Part shown: positions 26,263 to 34,841 of the stretch, piece by piece | Layout of the letters: each line of letters opens with the position of its first letter | How positions within the stretch are numbered: the first letter of the stretch is position 1 | Origin: Bradyrhizobium sp. CB2312 | GTDB lineage: Bacteria; Pseudomonadota; Alphaproteobacteria; Rhizobiales; Xanthobacteraceae | NCBI RefSeq assembly: GCF_029714425.1 | Contig: NZ_CP121668.1 | Location: 3,555,501 to 3,619,500, forward strand | Reading direction: 5' to 3' | DNA length: 64,000 bases | Position numbers and translations under genes: made by a program | The notes under the pieces: model-generated | Database searches by the model: none | What the model was told of the DNA's origin: nothing | What the model saw: only the letters and a program-made list of their open reading frames with translations

Positions 26263-26449
26263 AGGGGTGCGGCGGGTGAATCTGACCTAAGTTGAAAGTG
26301 GCGATGGAGAGCCAAGCGAAGGCTCACCGGAAGATGGCCGCGCAGCGAGCCAAGATGTCCGCCGGAGCCTAGCTCTCCCGAGCAGTAAATTCCGATTGGG
26401 CTCGGGAACAATTGTCCGCTTTGGTACTTATTGAGTCGCCTTTGGCAGG

Positions 26450-26635
26450 GTGATTCCCGTGAACTTTTTCAGCAGCGACAGATTTTCGGGACCGAAGACA
26501 CGGGAAGATCAGCGCTGCAAATGCGGCGCGCAACCCCGATTGGTTCACACGATGATGGACCCAGTGCGCGGCCTGAACGTGCGCATGTTCGAGTGCCGGT
26601 GTGGCGAGCGCTCTTGGACTGAGGACAAGGAGTAA
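26450..26635 (+). CDS. Small zinc-ribbon protein, about 61 aa
   Basis: Two cysteine pairs, RCKCGAQPRLVH (near residue 23) and FECRCGERSWTED (near 48), separated by about 22 residues (MDPVRGLNVRMFEC), form the typical small zinc-ribbon of a rhizobial family with C-x-C-G-x-x-P and C-x-C-G-E-R-x-W. GTG starts are possible at 26450 and 26459. It may bind zinc and nucleic acid; role unknown. Confidence 0.7.
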   Translation: MIPVNFFSSDRFSGPKTREDQRCKCGAQPRLVHTMMDPVRGLNVRMFECRCGERSWTEDKE

Positions 26636-26740
26636 GGCTTCTCGGTTTGATGCCTCTTGTCTGCGAGCGTAGTGGGCCGGGTTGATCTTGAGGCGTCGCC
26701 TATTCTGGAACGTGCACTCGTCTGTCAGCATTACTGGCAT

Positions 26741-26962
26741 ATGCCGCGCTATGTCTTCCACGTGACCCACAAACACTACGAACCTGACCTCGAAGGCGAG
26801 GAATTTCCGGACAAGCACGCCGCTTGGCATGAGGCCACAGTGACGGCGAGTCAGATGCTCCAAGGCCTCGACGGGAAGCTAACGCCGGACTGGACGCCTA
26901 TCGAGATCGTGCGTACGCCACGATGGAAGTCGGCGAGGCTTCCACATAGTGCTTCGACGTAG
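26741..26962 (+). pseudogene. DUF6894 protein fused to kinase antisense sequence
   Basis: The first 51 codons are DUF6894: MPRYVFHVTHKHYEPDLEGE, EFPDKHAAWHEATVTASQML, QGLDGKLTPDW. At about 26900 the sequence switches abruptly to a copy of the histidine kinase gene read antisense, which adds the tail TPIEIVRTPRWKSARLPHSA. The native second half of the DUF6894 domain is missing. It is one half of a recombination or deletion junction. Confidence 0.7.
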
Positions 26963-27538
26963 GCTGCGAGTTCGATGCGGCTGTTGTCTGCAGTATCTCG
27001 CAAACGGTCGTGGACCTTGGCGACCACGTCCACCCGGCTTACCGCTGAGGCAATCGCCGCCTGGACCGCAGGGTCGGTCGGCGAGCGGGCCTGAAGCCTA
27101 AGGACGGAGACTATGGTGGCGAGGTCGTTCCGCGTTCTATGGGCTAGCTCCTGCAGCAGGACCTCGGTATACCGGTTCGCCTCGGAGAGCTTGTGCAACC
27201 TGCTCCTGAGCAGCTCTGTAACGGCAGCGATGCAGATGCCTGTGAGGATGAACAGGACGAGCGGAATCGCAGCGGACGATGGGGGGGCCCGGGATGAAGT
27301 ATGCAGCGGCAAGCGCTGCCCCTGCCGCGGTGGCCACGATACCGCTGCCGCGGTCGAAGGGGACGGATGACAGGAAGATGGCCGGGATGAAGAGCAGAAC
27401 GGGGTGGGAGCGTAAGTGATCGTCCAGCATCACCCGGGCGAAGAACGCGATGCCGATCAGGCCGAGCGTCAAGGTGTAGCGCACCCAGATCGGAAAGTTC
27501 GACCCAGCCGTGAAGAGGCGGTGCAGAAAGGCTTCCAT
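26900..27538 (-). pseudogene. Truncated duplicate of the HisKA_2 kinase
   Basis: A near-copy of the kinase at 18905-19864. It starts MEAFLHRLFTAGSNFPIWVR and keeps the sensor helices, shifts frame in a run of seven G near 27290 (after AAAYFIPGPP), continues in the other frame (SSAAIPLVLFILTGICI, QELAHRTRNDLATIVSVL with the phosphoacceptor His), and stops abruptly at TISIGV near 26900. The ATP-binding half is absent. The upstream GGAAC...GTT arrangement of the intact copy is also conserved. A segmental duplication, truncated where it meets the DUF6894 gene. Confidence 0.85.
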
Positions 27539-27973
27539 TCAGGAGGAACGTGCCTTGCAGGCTCGATGTTCCGAGCGCTTGTCAGGCCGCTTCCGAGAGT
27601 TTTCCCAAGCGGCTCGCCTCGCGGGGCGGGCTTTCGCCTGCGCGGGCGAGATATGGCTGCTACGCCCCATCACAAGATGCGGAAGATGCATTCTCATCCC
27701 GAGAGCCGGCGGACTTCCCCTGGTTTGAGGTTTATCTCGCCGAACGTTTTCAACTGCTTCTCGGATAGAACCGCTGGGACGACCTGCGCTGTCCATCCCT
27801 CCGGTACGGCCGCGAGGACCAGGGTTACCGCCTGACTCGGCTTGGCAGCGCAAGCCAAATCTCAGTCGTCGATCCCGAATCGGCTGTCAGCTCAACGACC
27901 GAAAAGGCTTTTCCGAACGACTCTGCCATAAGGACCAATTCACGCGCAGTGCAGCCGTTTCTATCTGGCGGGC
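27539..27973. other. No recognisable gene
   Basis: About 435 bases after the kinase duplicate. Overlapping short open frames (for example 27510-27728) look non-coding. The first 40 bases repeat the promoter region of the intact kinase gene. Confidence 0.4.
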
Positions 27974-28225
27974 TCACTCAGGCGGTTTCAGTCCGGGGGA
28001 TTGAAGCCACTGGTTCATGTGCGAGCCGGTCTCACACCGTCGCGCCTTTCGCACGATCTGATCGCGCAGGGACCCGTGAGGGAGCAACTCGGCTTGCTCA
28101 CGCAAGCGCTTGGCCTCTTCAGCGAGGCGCTCTTCCAAAGATAAGGTCTGTTTGAACGACGGCGCTTCGACATGGCGCTGCTCCCTGGTTGGAGGGGGCG
28201 GGAGCGCTACCGGCGTTCTCATCAC
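27974..28225 (-). CDS. Conserved small rhizobial protein, 83 aa
   Basis: An 83-aa charged helical protein: TREQRHVEAPSFKQTLSLEE, RLAEEAKRLREQAELLPHGS, LRDQIVRKARRCETGSHM, then NQWLQSPGLKPPE. The E-R-L-A-x-E-A-K-R-L-R-E-x-A-x-x-L-P-x-G block followed by R-x-x-x-R-K-A-R-x-x-E-x-x-x-x-M-x-x-W-L-x-S-P-G-L is a frequent orphan family in Bradyrhizobium. Two adjacent ATGs serve as start. Function unknown. Confidence 0.85.
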   Translation of the reverse strand: MMRTPVALPPPPTREQRHVEAPSFKQTLSLEERLAEEAKRLREQAELLPHGSLRDQIVRKARRCETGSHMNQWLQSPGLKPPE

Positions 28226-28422
28226 AGATAGTCTTTCGCGACCTTTCCGGAACTCTTTAGGAATGGCTCAAAGGACGCAATCGGCTCAAACCAAGGATTG
28301 GCGGCACTTGGATCAATTGGCATTTGACGCGAAAGCTCTTGGCCGCCCCGCACGATTGCGTGGACGGGCCAACTAGCCGACGGCCCTCTCGCCCTCGAGC
28401 GAAACATCGCGTGCCGCCGCCA

Positions 28423-30102
28423 TCAGGCGGCCCGAGAGAGCGAGCGCCTCTTCTGGCGGAAATAGCGCGCAATCTCGGGCAAGGTCATTGCATTCAGCAC
28501 CCTTTGCGGGGGCACGCCACCCTTCCGGGCCATCACGACGCCCCAGTGCATGTGGTCGAGTTCGGGGATCGAGTGCGCGTCCGGATTGATGCTCAGCATG
28601 CAGCCGAATTCGAGGGCCGCCCGGTGCCAGCGCCAATCGAGGTCGAGCCGCCATGGATGGGCGTTGATCTCGACGACAACGTCGTGCTTGGCGCAGGCCC
28701 GAAGCACCTTCTCGACGTCGATTTCGTAGCCCGGTCGCCGCTGGAGCTGCCGCCCGGTCATGTGCCCGATGATGGTCGTGTGAGGATCGGAAATGGCCCG
28801 AAGCAGGCGCTGGGTCTGCGCCATGCGGTCCAGTTTGAAGCGGCCGTGGATGCTGGCGACGACGAAGTCGAAACGTTCAAGCACCTCGGCGTCGTAGTCG
28901 AGCGACCCGTCCGTCAGAATGTCGGATTCGATGCCTTTCAGAATCCGGAAATCCTTGCCGAAGCGCTTGTTCAGCCGGTCGGCTTCCCGGTGCTGCTGCG
29001 CAATCTCCTCCACTGACAGACCTCCGGCATAGTGCGCAGACTTGGAATGGTCGGCGACTCCGAAATACTCGAACCCGCGCTGGCGTGTCGCCTTCGCCAT
29101 GGTCTCTAGCGTCTCTGTCCCATCTGAAGCATCGGTGTGGCAGTGCAGGATTCCGCACAGGTCCTTGTCGGTGACGAGCTTCGGCAACTTACCCTTCAGA
29201 GCCAGCTCGACTTCCCGGCGGCCCTCACGAAGCTCGGGATCGATGAAAGGCAGCCCGAGAGCCTGGTAGATGTCGGTCTCCTCGCCCGCGACCAGTGTGT
29301 GACCCTTGTGCAAGCCGTCAGTGTCTAACCGCATGCCCTTCTCGGCGGCCAAGGCTTGAAGCTGCTCGAGGTGAGCGGCAGAGCCGGTGGCGAAGAGAAG
29401 GGCGGCGCCGAAATGTTTGCGGTCGCACACGCGGACTTGCAATCCTTCGGCCGATGGCGTCGACGCCTTGTCCGGCTTGGCTGCCTCCGCAACGATGGCG
29501 AGGTCGCCGATAAGCTCGCAGCCTCGACGGAAATCGCCGGCGATCGTCACGTGCCTGAGCTCAGGCCGGGCCTTCCGGATCGAGTCTTTCGCGTGCGCGA
29601 GCAGGGCGGCGGCCCTGTGCAGGTGGAGGCGGCCTTCTCCGCTTTTGGCTATCGCCAGGTTCTGAAGGATCTTGGTCTGCAGCGCGGCGCCGAGTCCCTT
29701 GGCCTTCTTGATGCGGTCGTCCTTGGCCGCAGCCTCCAGTTCTGCGAGCGAGGCGATGCCCAGATCTTTGTAGAGCCGGAGCACTTTCTCCGGACGAAGG
29801 CCAGGCACGGCGAGCATCTCGAGCACACCGTCGGGAATCTCCTTTCGCAGCTTTTCGAGGCTCGGGTGAGAGCCCGTCTTGTGAAGCTTGGTGAGGATGT
29901 CGGCGATGGCATCGCCGACGCCCGGGATCTCCGTTAGACGATCCTCGGCGATGAGCACGTCCAAAGGGACGGCAAGGGCCGCCACGCTGTCGGCGGCCCG
30001 GGAATAGGCTTTTGCCCGGTAAGGATTGCCGCCTCGCAAAGCCGTACGCTGCGCGTACTCTCGCAGGAGACTTGCCACAGCGCGAGCGTCGAGCGAAGGC
30101 AT
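28423..30102 (-). CDS. polX: PolX-type DNA polymerase/PHP phosphoesterase, degenerate polymerase site
   Basis: A 559-aa bacterial PolX. Residues 1-100 carry helix-hairpin-helix motifs (EIPGVGDAIADIL; AVPGLRPEKV), 100-310 the polymerase-beta-like fold, 315-545 the PHP domain with its metal ligands HCHTDASDG (320-327), ADHS (351), KGIESDI, VASIHG, IGHMTGR, EINAHP and NPDAHS. The polymerase site reads GDFRRGCELIGDLAIV (residues 189-204): the usual G-D-x-D has Ala202 in place of the second Asp, so nucleotide transfer is probably lost while the 3'-exonuclease/phosphoesterase PHP site looks intact. Likely role: end processing in repair. It begins immediately after the small gene at 30103. Confidence 0.9.
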   Translation of the reverse strand: MPSLDARAVASLLREYAQRTALRGGNPYRAKAYSRAADSVAALAVPLDVLIAEDRLTEIPGVGDAIADILTKLHKTGSHPSLEKLRKEIPDGVLEMLAVPGLRPEKVLRLYKDLGIASLAELEAAAKDDRIKKAKGLGAALQTKILQNLAIAKSGEGRLHLHRAAALLAHAKDSIRKARPELRHVTIAGDFRRGCELIGDLAIVAEAAKPDKASTPSAEGLQVRVCDRKHFGAALLFATGSAAHLEQLQALAAEKGMRLDTDGLHKGHTLVAGEETDIYQALGLPFIDPELREGRREVELALKGKLPKLVTDKDLCGILHCHTDASDGTETLETMAKATRQRGFEYFGVADHSKSAHYAGGLSVEEIAQQHREADRLNKRFGKDFRILKGIESDILTDGSLDYDAEVLERFDFVVASIHGRFKLDRMAQTQRLLRAISDPHTTIIGHMTGRQLQRRPGYEIDVEKVLRACAKHDVVVEINAHPWRLDLDWRWHRAALEFGCMLSINPDAHSIPELDHMHWGVVMARKGGVPPQRVLNAMTLPEIARYFRQKRRSLSRAA

Positions 30103-30381
30103 TCAGCGAGCCTCCCGGTCCACGCTTCGCGGCGCAACCGGGGCAAGGCGACCGCCGGAGCGGTCACTTGGCCGGCCATCAGAAGAGCGTTCGAGCTTCT
30201 GAGCTGCGCGAAAGTCCTCGAGGTGCTGGATATTGGGGCCGTAAGCAGCCTCCTTCTTGAGGAGATTGTAGATCCGGCCGGCCACCAGCTGCAGATGCTT
30301 AATCCTGCCCTGCGGCATAGATCTCGCTTTGCACAGAGCTCGGACGGCGTAGGCCCGAAGGTAGTCGAATGCGTCTGACAT
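30103..30381 (-). CDS. Conserved small protein upstream of polX, 92 aa
   Basis: The frame from the ATG at 30381 begins MSDAFDYLRAYAVRALCKAR, SMPQGRIKHLQLVAGRIYNL, LKKEAAYGPNIQHLEDFRAA and ends in an Arg/Ser-rich tail. The first 70 residues match a small rhizobial orphan family. The polX ATG follows the stop directly, so the two are cotranscribed. The minus-strand leader holds CGAAC-N16-CGTT (30414-30390), one mismatch from an EcfG promoter. Role unknown, possibly linked to PolX. Confidence 0.75.
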   Translation of the reverse strand: MSDAFDYLRAYAVRALCKARSMPQGRIKHLQLVAGRIYNLLKKEAAYGPNIQHLEDFRAAQKLERSSDGRPSDRSGGRLAPVAPRSVDREAR

Positions 30382-30389
30382 GATAGGTA

Positions 30390-30414
30390 AACGCCCGCTA
30401 TCGATCGGAGTTCG
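30390..30414 (-). promoter_or_regulatory. Imperfect EcfG-like promoter
   Basis: CGAAC (30414-30410), 16 bases, CGTT (30393-30390) on the minus strand, just upstream of the 30381 start. One mismatch in the -35 element. Confidence 0.35.
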
Positions 30415-30502
30415 ATGCGGGAAGGATTGGCCTATTCGGCACTGCACTCTGAGAACGCGTTGTGGGCCGCTCAAATTCGATAGCTCATGGACCGGTGGGG
30501 TC

Positions 30503-30527
30503 GGAACTCCTCCCAGCCTGCGAAGTT
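30503..30527 (+). promoter_or_regulatory. EcfG-type stress promoter
   Basis: GGAAC (30503-30507), 17 bases, GTT (30525-30527), 78 bases before the second LigD-type ligase gene. Confidence 0.55.
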
Positions 30528-30605
30528 GCGAGACTCGTTGAGTAAGGTAGGTAGACTGCCCGCCGTCGGCCCCAACCCGGCGGTGGGTTTTTTGTGAGTT
30601 GCGTA

Positions 30606-31546
30606 ATGGCAAAGCGTACAAAGGCGCTCCGGGCCTCTGGGCCGGAGGTCCCTCCAATGCCGGGGTTCATCGGACCCAGTTGGCGAGCCTGAAGATGAAG
30701 GCACCTTCGGATTCTCGGTGGATTCACGAAGTCAAATACGACGGGTACCGCATCCAGCTGCGGATCGACGGTGACGATCGCCGGGCCTACGCCCGCAAAG
30801 GCTACAATTGGGTCAGCAGGTTTTCGAGGATTGCTGCCGCCTTCGATATCGGAGGTCAGGCAATTGTCGACGGGAAGTCGTCGTTATCCATCAGGCGCGC
30901 ACGAATTTTTCCGAACTGCAGGCGGACCTCGGCGCAGGCGATTAGGACCGCCTGGTCTGCTTCGCGTTCGATCTGCTGTGGCTCGACGGCAAGGATTTAC
31001 GGAAAGAGCCACAGATCGAACGAAAGAGGCTACTCAAAGAGCTCACCGATAAGCACAAGCTCGAGGAGCCCATCTACTACAGTGAACACCATGAAGGGGG
31101 ACGGGCAGGCGCTCTTCGTTGCCGCCAGCAAGTTGAACTATGAGGGTATCATCTCCAAGCGCGCGGATGCGCCATACCGATCGGAGCGCGCCGAAGCCTG
31201 GCAGAAGATCAAGGTCGTCCAGAAGGGCAAGTTTCCCGTGGTCGGCTTCATCAAGGACCCATCCGGCGTGGCCGCGCTCTATCTGGGCAAGAGGGAAGGC
31301 AAGGATCTCGTCTACTTGGGGAAGGTCGGCACGGGGTGGAATCGAACCACCTCGGCGCAGATCCGCAAAGCGCTCGACACGGTGGTGAGCCCCAAGCAGA
31401 AGCTTACCAAGACGATCAGAAAGCCGAAGGCCACGTGGGTCGAACCCAAGTTCTACGCCGACATCGAGTTCCGTGACATCACCTCCGAAGGTCTCCTGCG
31501 GGCGAGCTCATTCAAGGGGCTGAGCAAAGGAACACGTCGTTCCTAA
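30606..31546 (+). pseudogene. ligD: Second LigD-type DNA ligase, multiply frameshifted
   Basis: Fragments in several frames rebuild a second ligase-only LigD: MAKRTKALRASGPEVPPMPG (start at 30606), then RWIHEVKYDGYRIQLRIDG with the adenylated Lys, then in another frame VVIHQARTNFSELQADLG, an in-frame TAG, and VCFAFDLLWLDGKDLRKEPQ, then back to LFVAASKLNYEGIISKRADA and the OB-fold (FPVVGFIKDPSGVAALYLGK, WVEPKFYADIEFRDITSEG). At least three lesions and one stop are needed. It differs clearly from the ligase at 22417-25847, so the island once had two LigD paralogues. Confidence 0.85.
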
Positions 31547-31577
31547 CCGCGATTTCCGTGTATGTGGAGTACCGGTC

Positions 31578-31883
31578 ATGGATCCGGAACAGCGAGTCGC
31601 GAAGGCCTTGGAAGACGCTCAGGGCATCCGGGCCCGGTATGTCGAGCCCGGCCCCAGAGATTGCGAGCAAACCAGAAACCAGCTGCTGGATGTGCTCGAC
31701 GACGACGCCGTCGTGCAGGCGCTCAAGGATTCAAAGATGGAAAAACCAACTGCAGAACAACTCGCCGAGCTCAAGAGGCTCAACGCGATCGCACGGGTGC
31801 CGGACGAATGGGAGATCGTCACTTCGAAGGAAGAAGCCGAGATCCGGATCCGCGATCTGAAAGACAAGACGCGGATGGAATGA
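31578..31883 (+). CDS. Conserved hypothetical protein, 101 aa
   Basis: A 101-aa acidic, helical protein: MDPEQRVAKALEDAQGIRAR, ETRNQLLDVLDDDAVVQAL-like CEQTRNQLLDVLDDDAVVQ, TAEQLAELKRLNAIARVPDE, ITSKEEAEIRIRDLK-like VTSKEEAEIRIRDLKDK. No known domain; the regular heptad spacing suggests helices. Start ATG at 31578. It shares a TGATG stop-start with the next gene. It follows the dead ligase by 31 bases and may have been its operon partner. Confidence 0.65.
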   Translation: MDPEQRVAKALEDAQGIRARYVEPGPRDCEQTRNQLLDVLDDDAVVQALKDSKMEKPTAEQLAELKRLNAIARVPDEWEIVTSKEEAEIRIRDLKDKTRME

Positions 31884-32050
31884 TGCCTGAGAAGCCGATT
31901 AATGGCGTGGAGCCCGAACGCTCCGAGGATGACATCCAGCGCGCAGAGCTCGGTCCTCGTGGCGTACCTGGTAAGGCAAGCCCGGCGAAGATGACGCCTC
32001 AGCGGGAGAAGAAGACGCTGAAGCATGTTGACTTTGGACATCCTGAATGA
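31883..32050 (+). CDS. Small polar protein, 55 aa
   Basis: Begins at the ATG overlapping the previous stop (TGATG): MPEKPINGVEPERSEDDIQR, AELGPRGVPGKASPAKMTPQ, then REKKTLKHVDFGHPE. It is very polar, rich in Pro, Lys and Glu, and probably disordered. The tight coupling to the gene upstream supports translation. Function unknown. Confidence 0.5.
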   Translation: MPEKPINGVEPERSEDDIQRAELGPRGVPGKASPAKMTPQREKKTLKHVDFGHPE

Positions 32051-32676
32051 ATTCGATGGACACCTTCAATCCCGACTTGCCGTGTTGTGTCCATGACGGG
32101 TTCAACGACCAGATTATCGAAGGGAGACCTCAAAGGGCATTGATGTATGGCGAGTACCGGCGTGAAATGGGATGAAGGTGTCATAGCTTGGGACGGTCTG
32201 TTGCTCGACGGATGGGCTGCTCCCATCATGCATTCGCATCCCTGCGCCCACTGGGCAGTTTGATCGAAGCCCCGAGAGATGCAGGTGATTCCGATGCGCA
32301 CAATTGGTGCCGCCAGCTTTGACCGCCTCGGCCGGCACTAAGAGCGGAACCCGAATGGCGGCGGACTGAACGAGCCGTCCCAAACGGGAAGCCACATCAC
32401 GTTCACGGCTTCCTTTCGAAGTTTCGAGCGGACTGCCGGTCGCAATTCGACCATGCTACGCGATTTCGCACTCAACGATGCCGAGCTCGTCGGCATCGCC
32501 CTTTCGATGACGTCGACCTCCAGGTTGGGAATACTGTCAGGCGCTCGGCGCCGACGTTCCGCAAGTCATGCTGCTGCAGGAATGGTTCGCATCGCGGCAC
32601 GAAAGGATGCGGGCCAGGCTTGCCATGCTGCTGCCGGGCACCGCCAGAATACTCGGGATGATGAATCCACGACGCC
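32051..32676. other. No recognisable gene
   Basis: About 625 bases between the stress island and the ABC operon. Short open frames exist on both strands (32114-32395 minus, 32453-32710 plus), none with family resemblance. This stretch also marks the change from an eroded to a mostly clean gene set. Confidence 0.4.
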
Positions 32677-33768
32677 TCAGGCCTCCATCATGCGCATGAA
32701 AAGCCAGTAGCCACTGACCAGGCTGATCACAGCGGATACGGCATAGACCAGCCCAGTCGCCCTCATCGGCTTGGCGCGGTCAGTCGTGATCAGCCGGTCG
32801 AACAGGCCGAGCACCGGGAATACGATCGCGACGATCGCGACTTGGCCGATTTCGACGCCGATATTGAAGGCAGCAAGCGCCGGTACGATCGCATTCGTCG
32901 GCAGGCCGACTTCATGAAGCGCGCCGGCAAAGCCGAAGCCGTGGATCAGCCCGAACACGAAGGCCACGCGCCAGCGCCTGTCTATGTCGCGCGAGAAGAA
33001 GTTCTCAACGGCAACGAACATAATCGAGGCCGCGATCGCTGGCTCCACAACGCGGCTGGGGATCACGACGAGGTCGAGCGCCGCCAGAGACAGCGTGATC
33101 GAATGGGCGATGGTGAAGGCGGTGACGATCTTGACGACCGGAATGAGCCGGCGCGCCCACAGCACGACCGCGATCAGAAAGGCGATGTGATCGTAGCCGA
33201 GAAAGATGTGCTCGATACCAGTTAGGAGATAGCGCTGCATTGTCGACCCTAGCGGCGCCGCCGGCGCCGAGAGTGTGACGGTGGTATTGCCGGCATCGAG
33301 CAGCGCCTGCGCTTCAGACTTGCCCTGCGTGACTAGCACCACCTGGCGCGCGGTCGGATCCTTCTCGGTCAGGACGGTCGAGTGATAGACGATGTCGCCG
33401 GCAACGCCCTCGCAGGCAAAGCTGTTGCGATAGATGACACCGTCGCCATCGGCCAGGATGGCCGCAATACCGGGGGCGCAGGCCGTCCCTTCGGTCCCCA
33501 ATACGGCCAGATGTGCCTTCATGTAGGCGAGGATGAACGCAGCGGCCGCGTCGACTGCGCCGGGATCGACCGCGTCTTCCTTTGCGTCGTAGATCTTGGT
33601 GCCGACGAGCCGGTCTATGTCGCTGCCCTTGAGCGCGACCTCGACGGTCACGGTGCGATCGGTAGTCAGCGCCACGCGCGCTGTCGAAAGGTTGACTTGG
33701 TGCGCGCGAACCGGCGCGCCGAAGCTGAGCAGAAACAAGCCGAGCAGCAAGAGGCGAGCTAAGTTCAC
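32677..33768 (-). CDS. HupE/UreJ-type membrane protein
   Basis: A 363-aa protein: signal peptide (LLLLGLFLLSFGAPVRA), a periplasmic domain of about 160 residues (QVNLSTARVALTTDRTVTVE), then six or seven helices of the HupE/UreJ_2 domain with the typical LTGIEHIFLGYDHIAFLIAV, FTIAHSITLSLAAL, VENFFSRDIDRRWRVAFVFG and LIHGFGFAGAL. Conserved His and Asp residues in these helices suggest metal or proton handling; relatives are called putative nickel or cobalt permeases, unproven. It is the last gene of a five-gene operon; its start overlaps the DUF4340 stop by 4 bases. Confidence 0.88.
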   Translation of the reverse strand: MNLARLLLLGLFLLSFGAPVRAHQVNLSTARVALTTDRTVTVEVALKGSDIDRLVGTKIYDAKEDAVDPGAVDAAAAFILAYMKAHLAVLGTEGTACAPGIAAILADGDGVIYRNSFACEGVAGDIVYHSTVLTEKDPTARQVVLVTQGKSEAQALLDAGNTTVTLSAPAAPLGSTMQRYLLTGIEHIFLGYDHIAFLIAVVLWARRLIPVVKIVTAFTIAHSITLSLAALDLVVIPSRVVEPAIAASIMFVAVENFFSRDIDRRWRVAFVFGLIHGFGFAGALHEVGLPTNAIVPALAAFNIGVEIGQVAIVAIVFPVLGLFDRLITTDRAKPMRATGLVYAVSAVISLVSGYWLFMRMMEA

Positions 33769-34841
33769 GATCCCGCTCCGATGGCGCGGAGCAGCTCCGT
33801 CAAGCGGCGCATCTCGAACTCGGCCACGGTGACCACCGCGCCATTGGGCGCGAGCCGTGCGTAGCGGTCGAGTCTATCGGCGGATGCACCGAACTCTAGT
33901 CTTGCCAGCGGCGCGGCCGCATCGCGCGAGAATACCAGCACGATGAGGGTCGGCAGGTTGAGCCCATAGCGGGCGACTTGCGACGGATCAGCCGGTCCGA
34001 CGCGCGTCTCGACTGCGGCGGCATCCAACGCGCGTATCGCCGCGTCGATGACGCGGGCCTGCTCGGGATCGGCGACGTGCACAACATTGCCGGCGGCGTG
34101 GTTGTGCTGGCCGAGGTGGCGGAACCAGTTGCCGTCAATGTCGCGCTCGAAGCGGGTGAGCTTGCCCGCGAAGATGATCTCGAACGCCCACACCTGCGCT
34201 ATAGAGATGGGCAGCAACAAGCTCTTGCCACGGCTTGCCGCATCCGGCCCGGCTGGGCCGCGCAGGCGGCGCGCCATATCGAGCGTGACCTGCCACTCCT
34301 CGCCGAAATGACGCGGCATCAGGTACACAGCGGGACGCCCGGCGACCCGGACATAATAAGAGGTGCTCGCCGGATTGAGCGCGCCCAAATTCACGGAGAT
34401 CGTCGAACCATCGGCCGTATCGATCACGGCCACGGTTGCGGGCGGGTCGAGCCCAAATGCAGCGAATTGTTCCACAGCGAGCTCGGCGGCCGGAATTTCG
34501 CGCGCGGGCTCGCTGACGGCGACGAGCCGCAGCGCTGTTTCGAGATGCGATCCGAGCTCGGCCGGCACGGCGCCATCCATCCCCTCAATCATCCACTCGC
34601 CGGTCTTGCGAAGCAGGACAACGCTCCCGCTACCCGAACGAATCTCCACCCGCCGCGCGTCGGCAGGCGCGATGGCCACGAGGCCCTTCGGCGCAAATGC
34701 GACCTTGCTGCGCAGCTCCGGCCATTGCCCGCTGACGATCAGGACGCCCAGCAGCGCCACCAGGCACACAGCGAGCAGCGGCACAAGCCATCGGGTCGTC
34801 CCGCGCTTGGCTCCCCCGTCCGTCACCGTCGCCTCCACCAC
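33765..34841 (-). CDS. DUF4340 periplasmic protein of an ABC operon
   Basis: A 358-aa protein with an N-terminal anchor (LVPLLAVCLVALLGVLIVSG) and a large extracytoplasmic DUF4340 region made of repeats: VEIRSGSGSVVLLRKTGEW, a segment LVAVSEPAREIPAAELAVEQ then FAAFGLDPPATVAVIDTADG, the strand pair STISVNLGALNPASTSYYV, and a late repeat QVARYGLNLPTLIVLVFS. DUF4340 genes typically sit next to GldG-like proteins in ABC systems of unknown cargo. Start GTG at 34841, inside the end of the upstream gene (19-base overlap); stop overlaps the HupE start. Confidence 0.85.
   Translation of the reverse strand: MVEATVTDGGAKRGTTRWLVPLLAVCLVALLGVLIVSGQWPELRSKVAFAPKGLVAIAPADARRVEIRSGSGSVVLLRKTGEWMIEGMDGAVPAELGSHLETALRLVAVSEPAREIPAAELAVEQFAAFGLDPPATVAVIDTADGSTISVNLGALNPASTSYYVRVAGRPAVYLMPRHFGEEWQVTLDMARRLRGPAGPDAASRGKSLLLPISIAQVWAFEIIFAGKLTRFERDIDGNWFRHLGQHNHAAGNVVHVADPEQARVIDAAIRALDAAAVETRVGPADPSQVARYGLNLPTLIVLVFSRDAAAPLARLEFGASADRLDRYARLAPNGAVVTVAEFEMRRLTELLRAIGAGS

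Noticed and set aside
31330..31360. A tRNA-like string (TGGAATCGAACCA)
   Set aside because: It lies within the ligase OB-fold coding sequence and has no cloverleaf around it.
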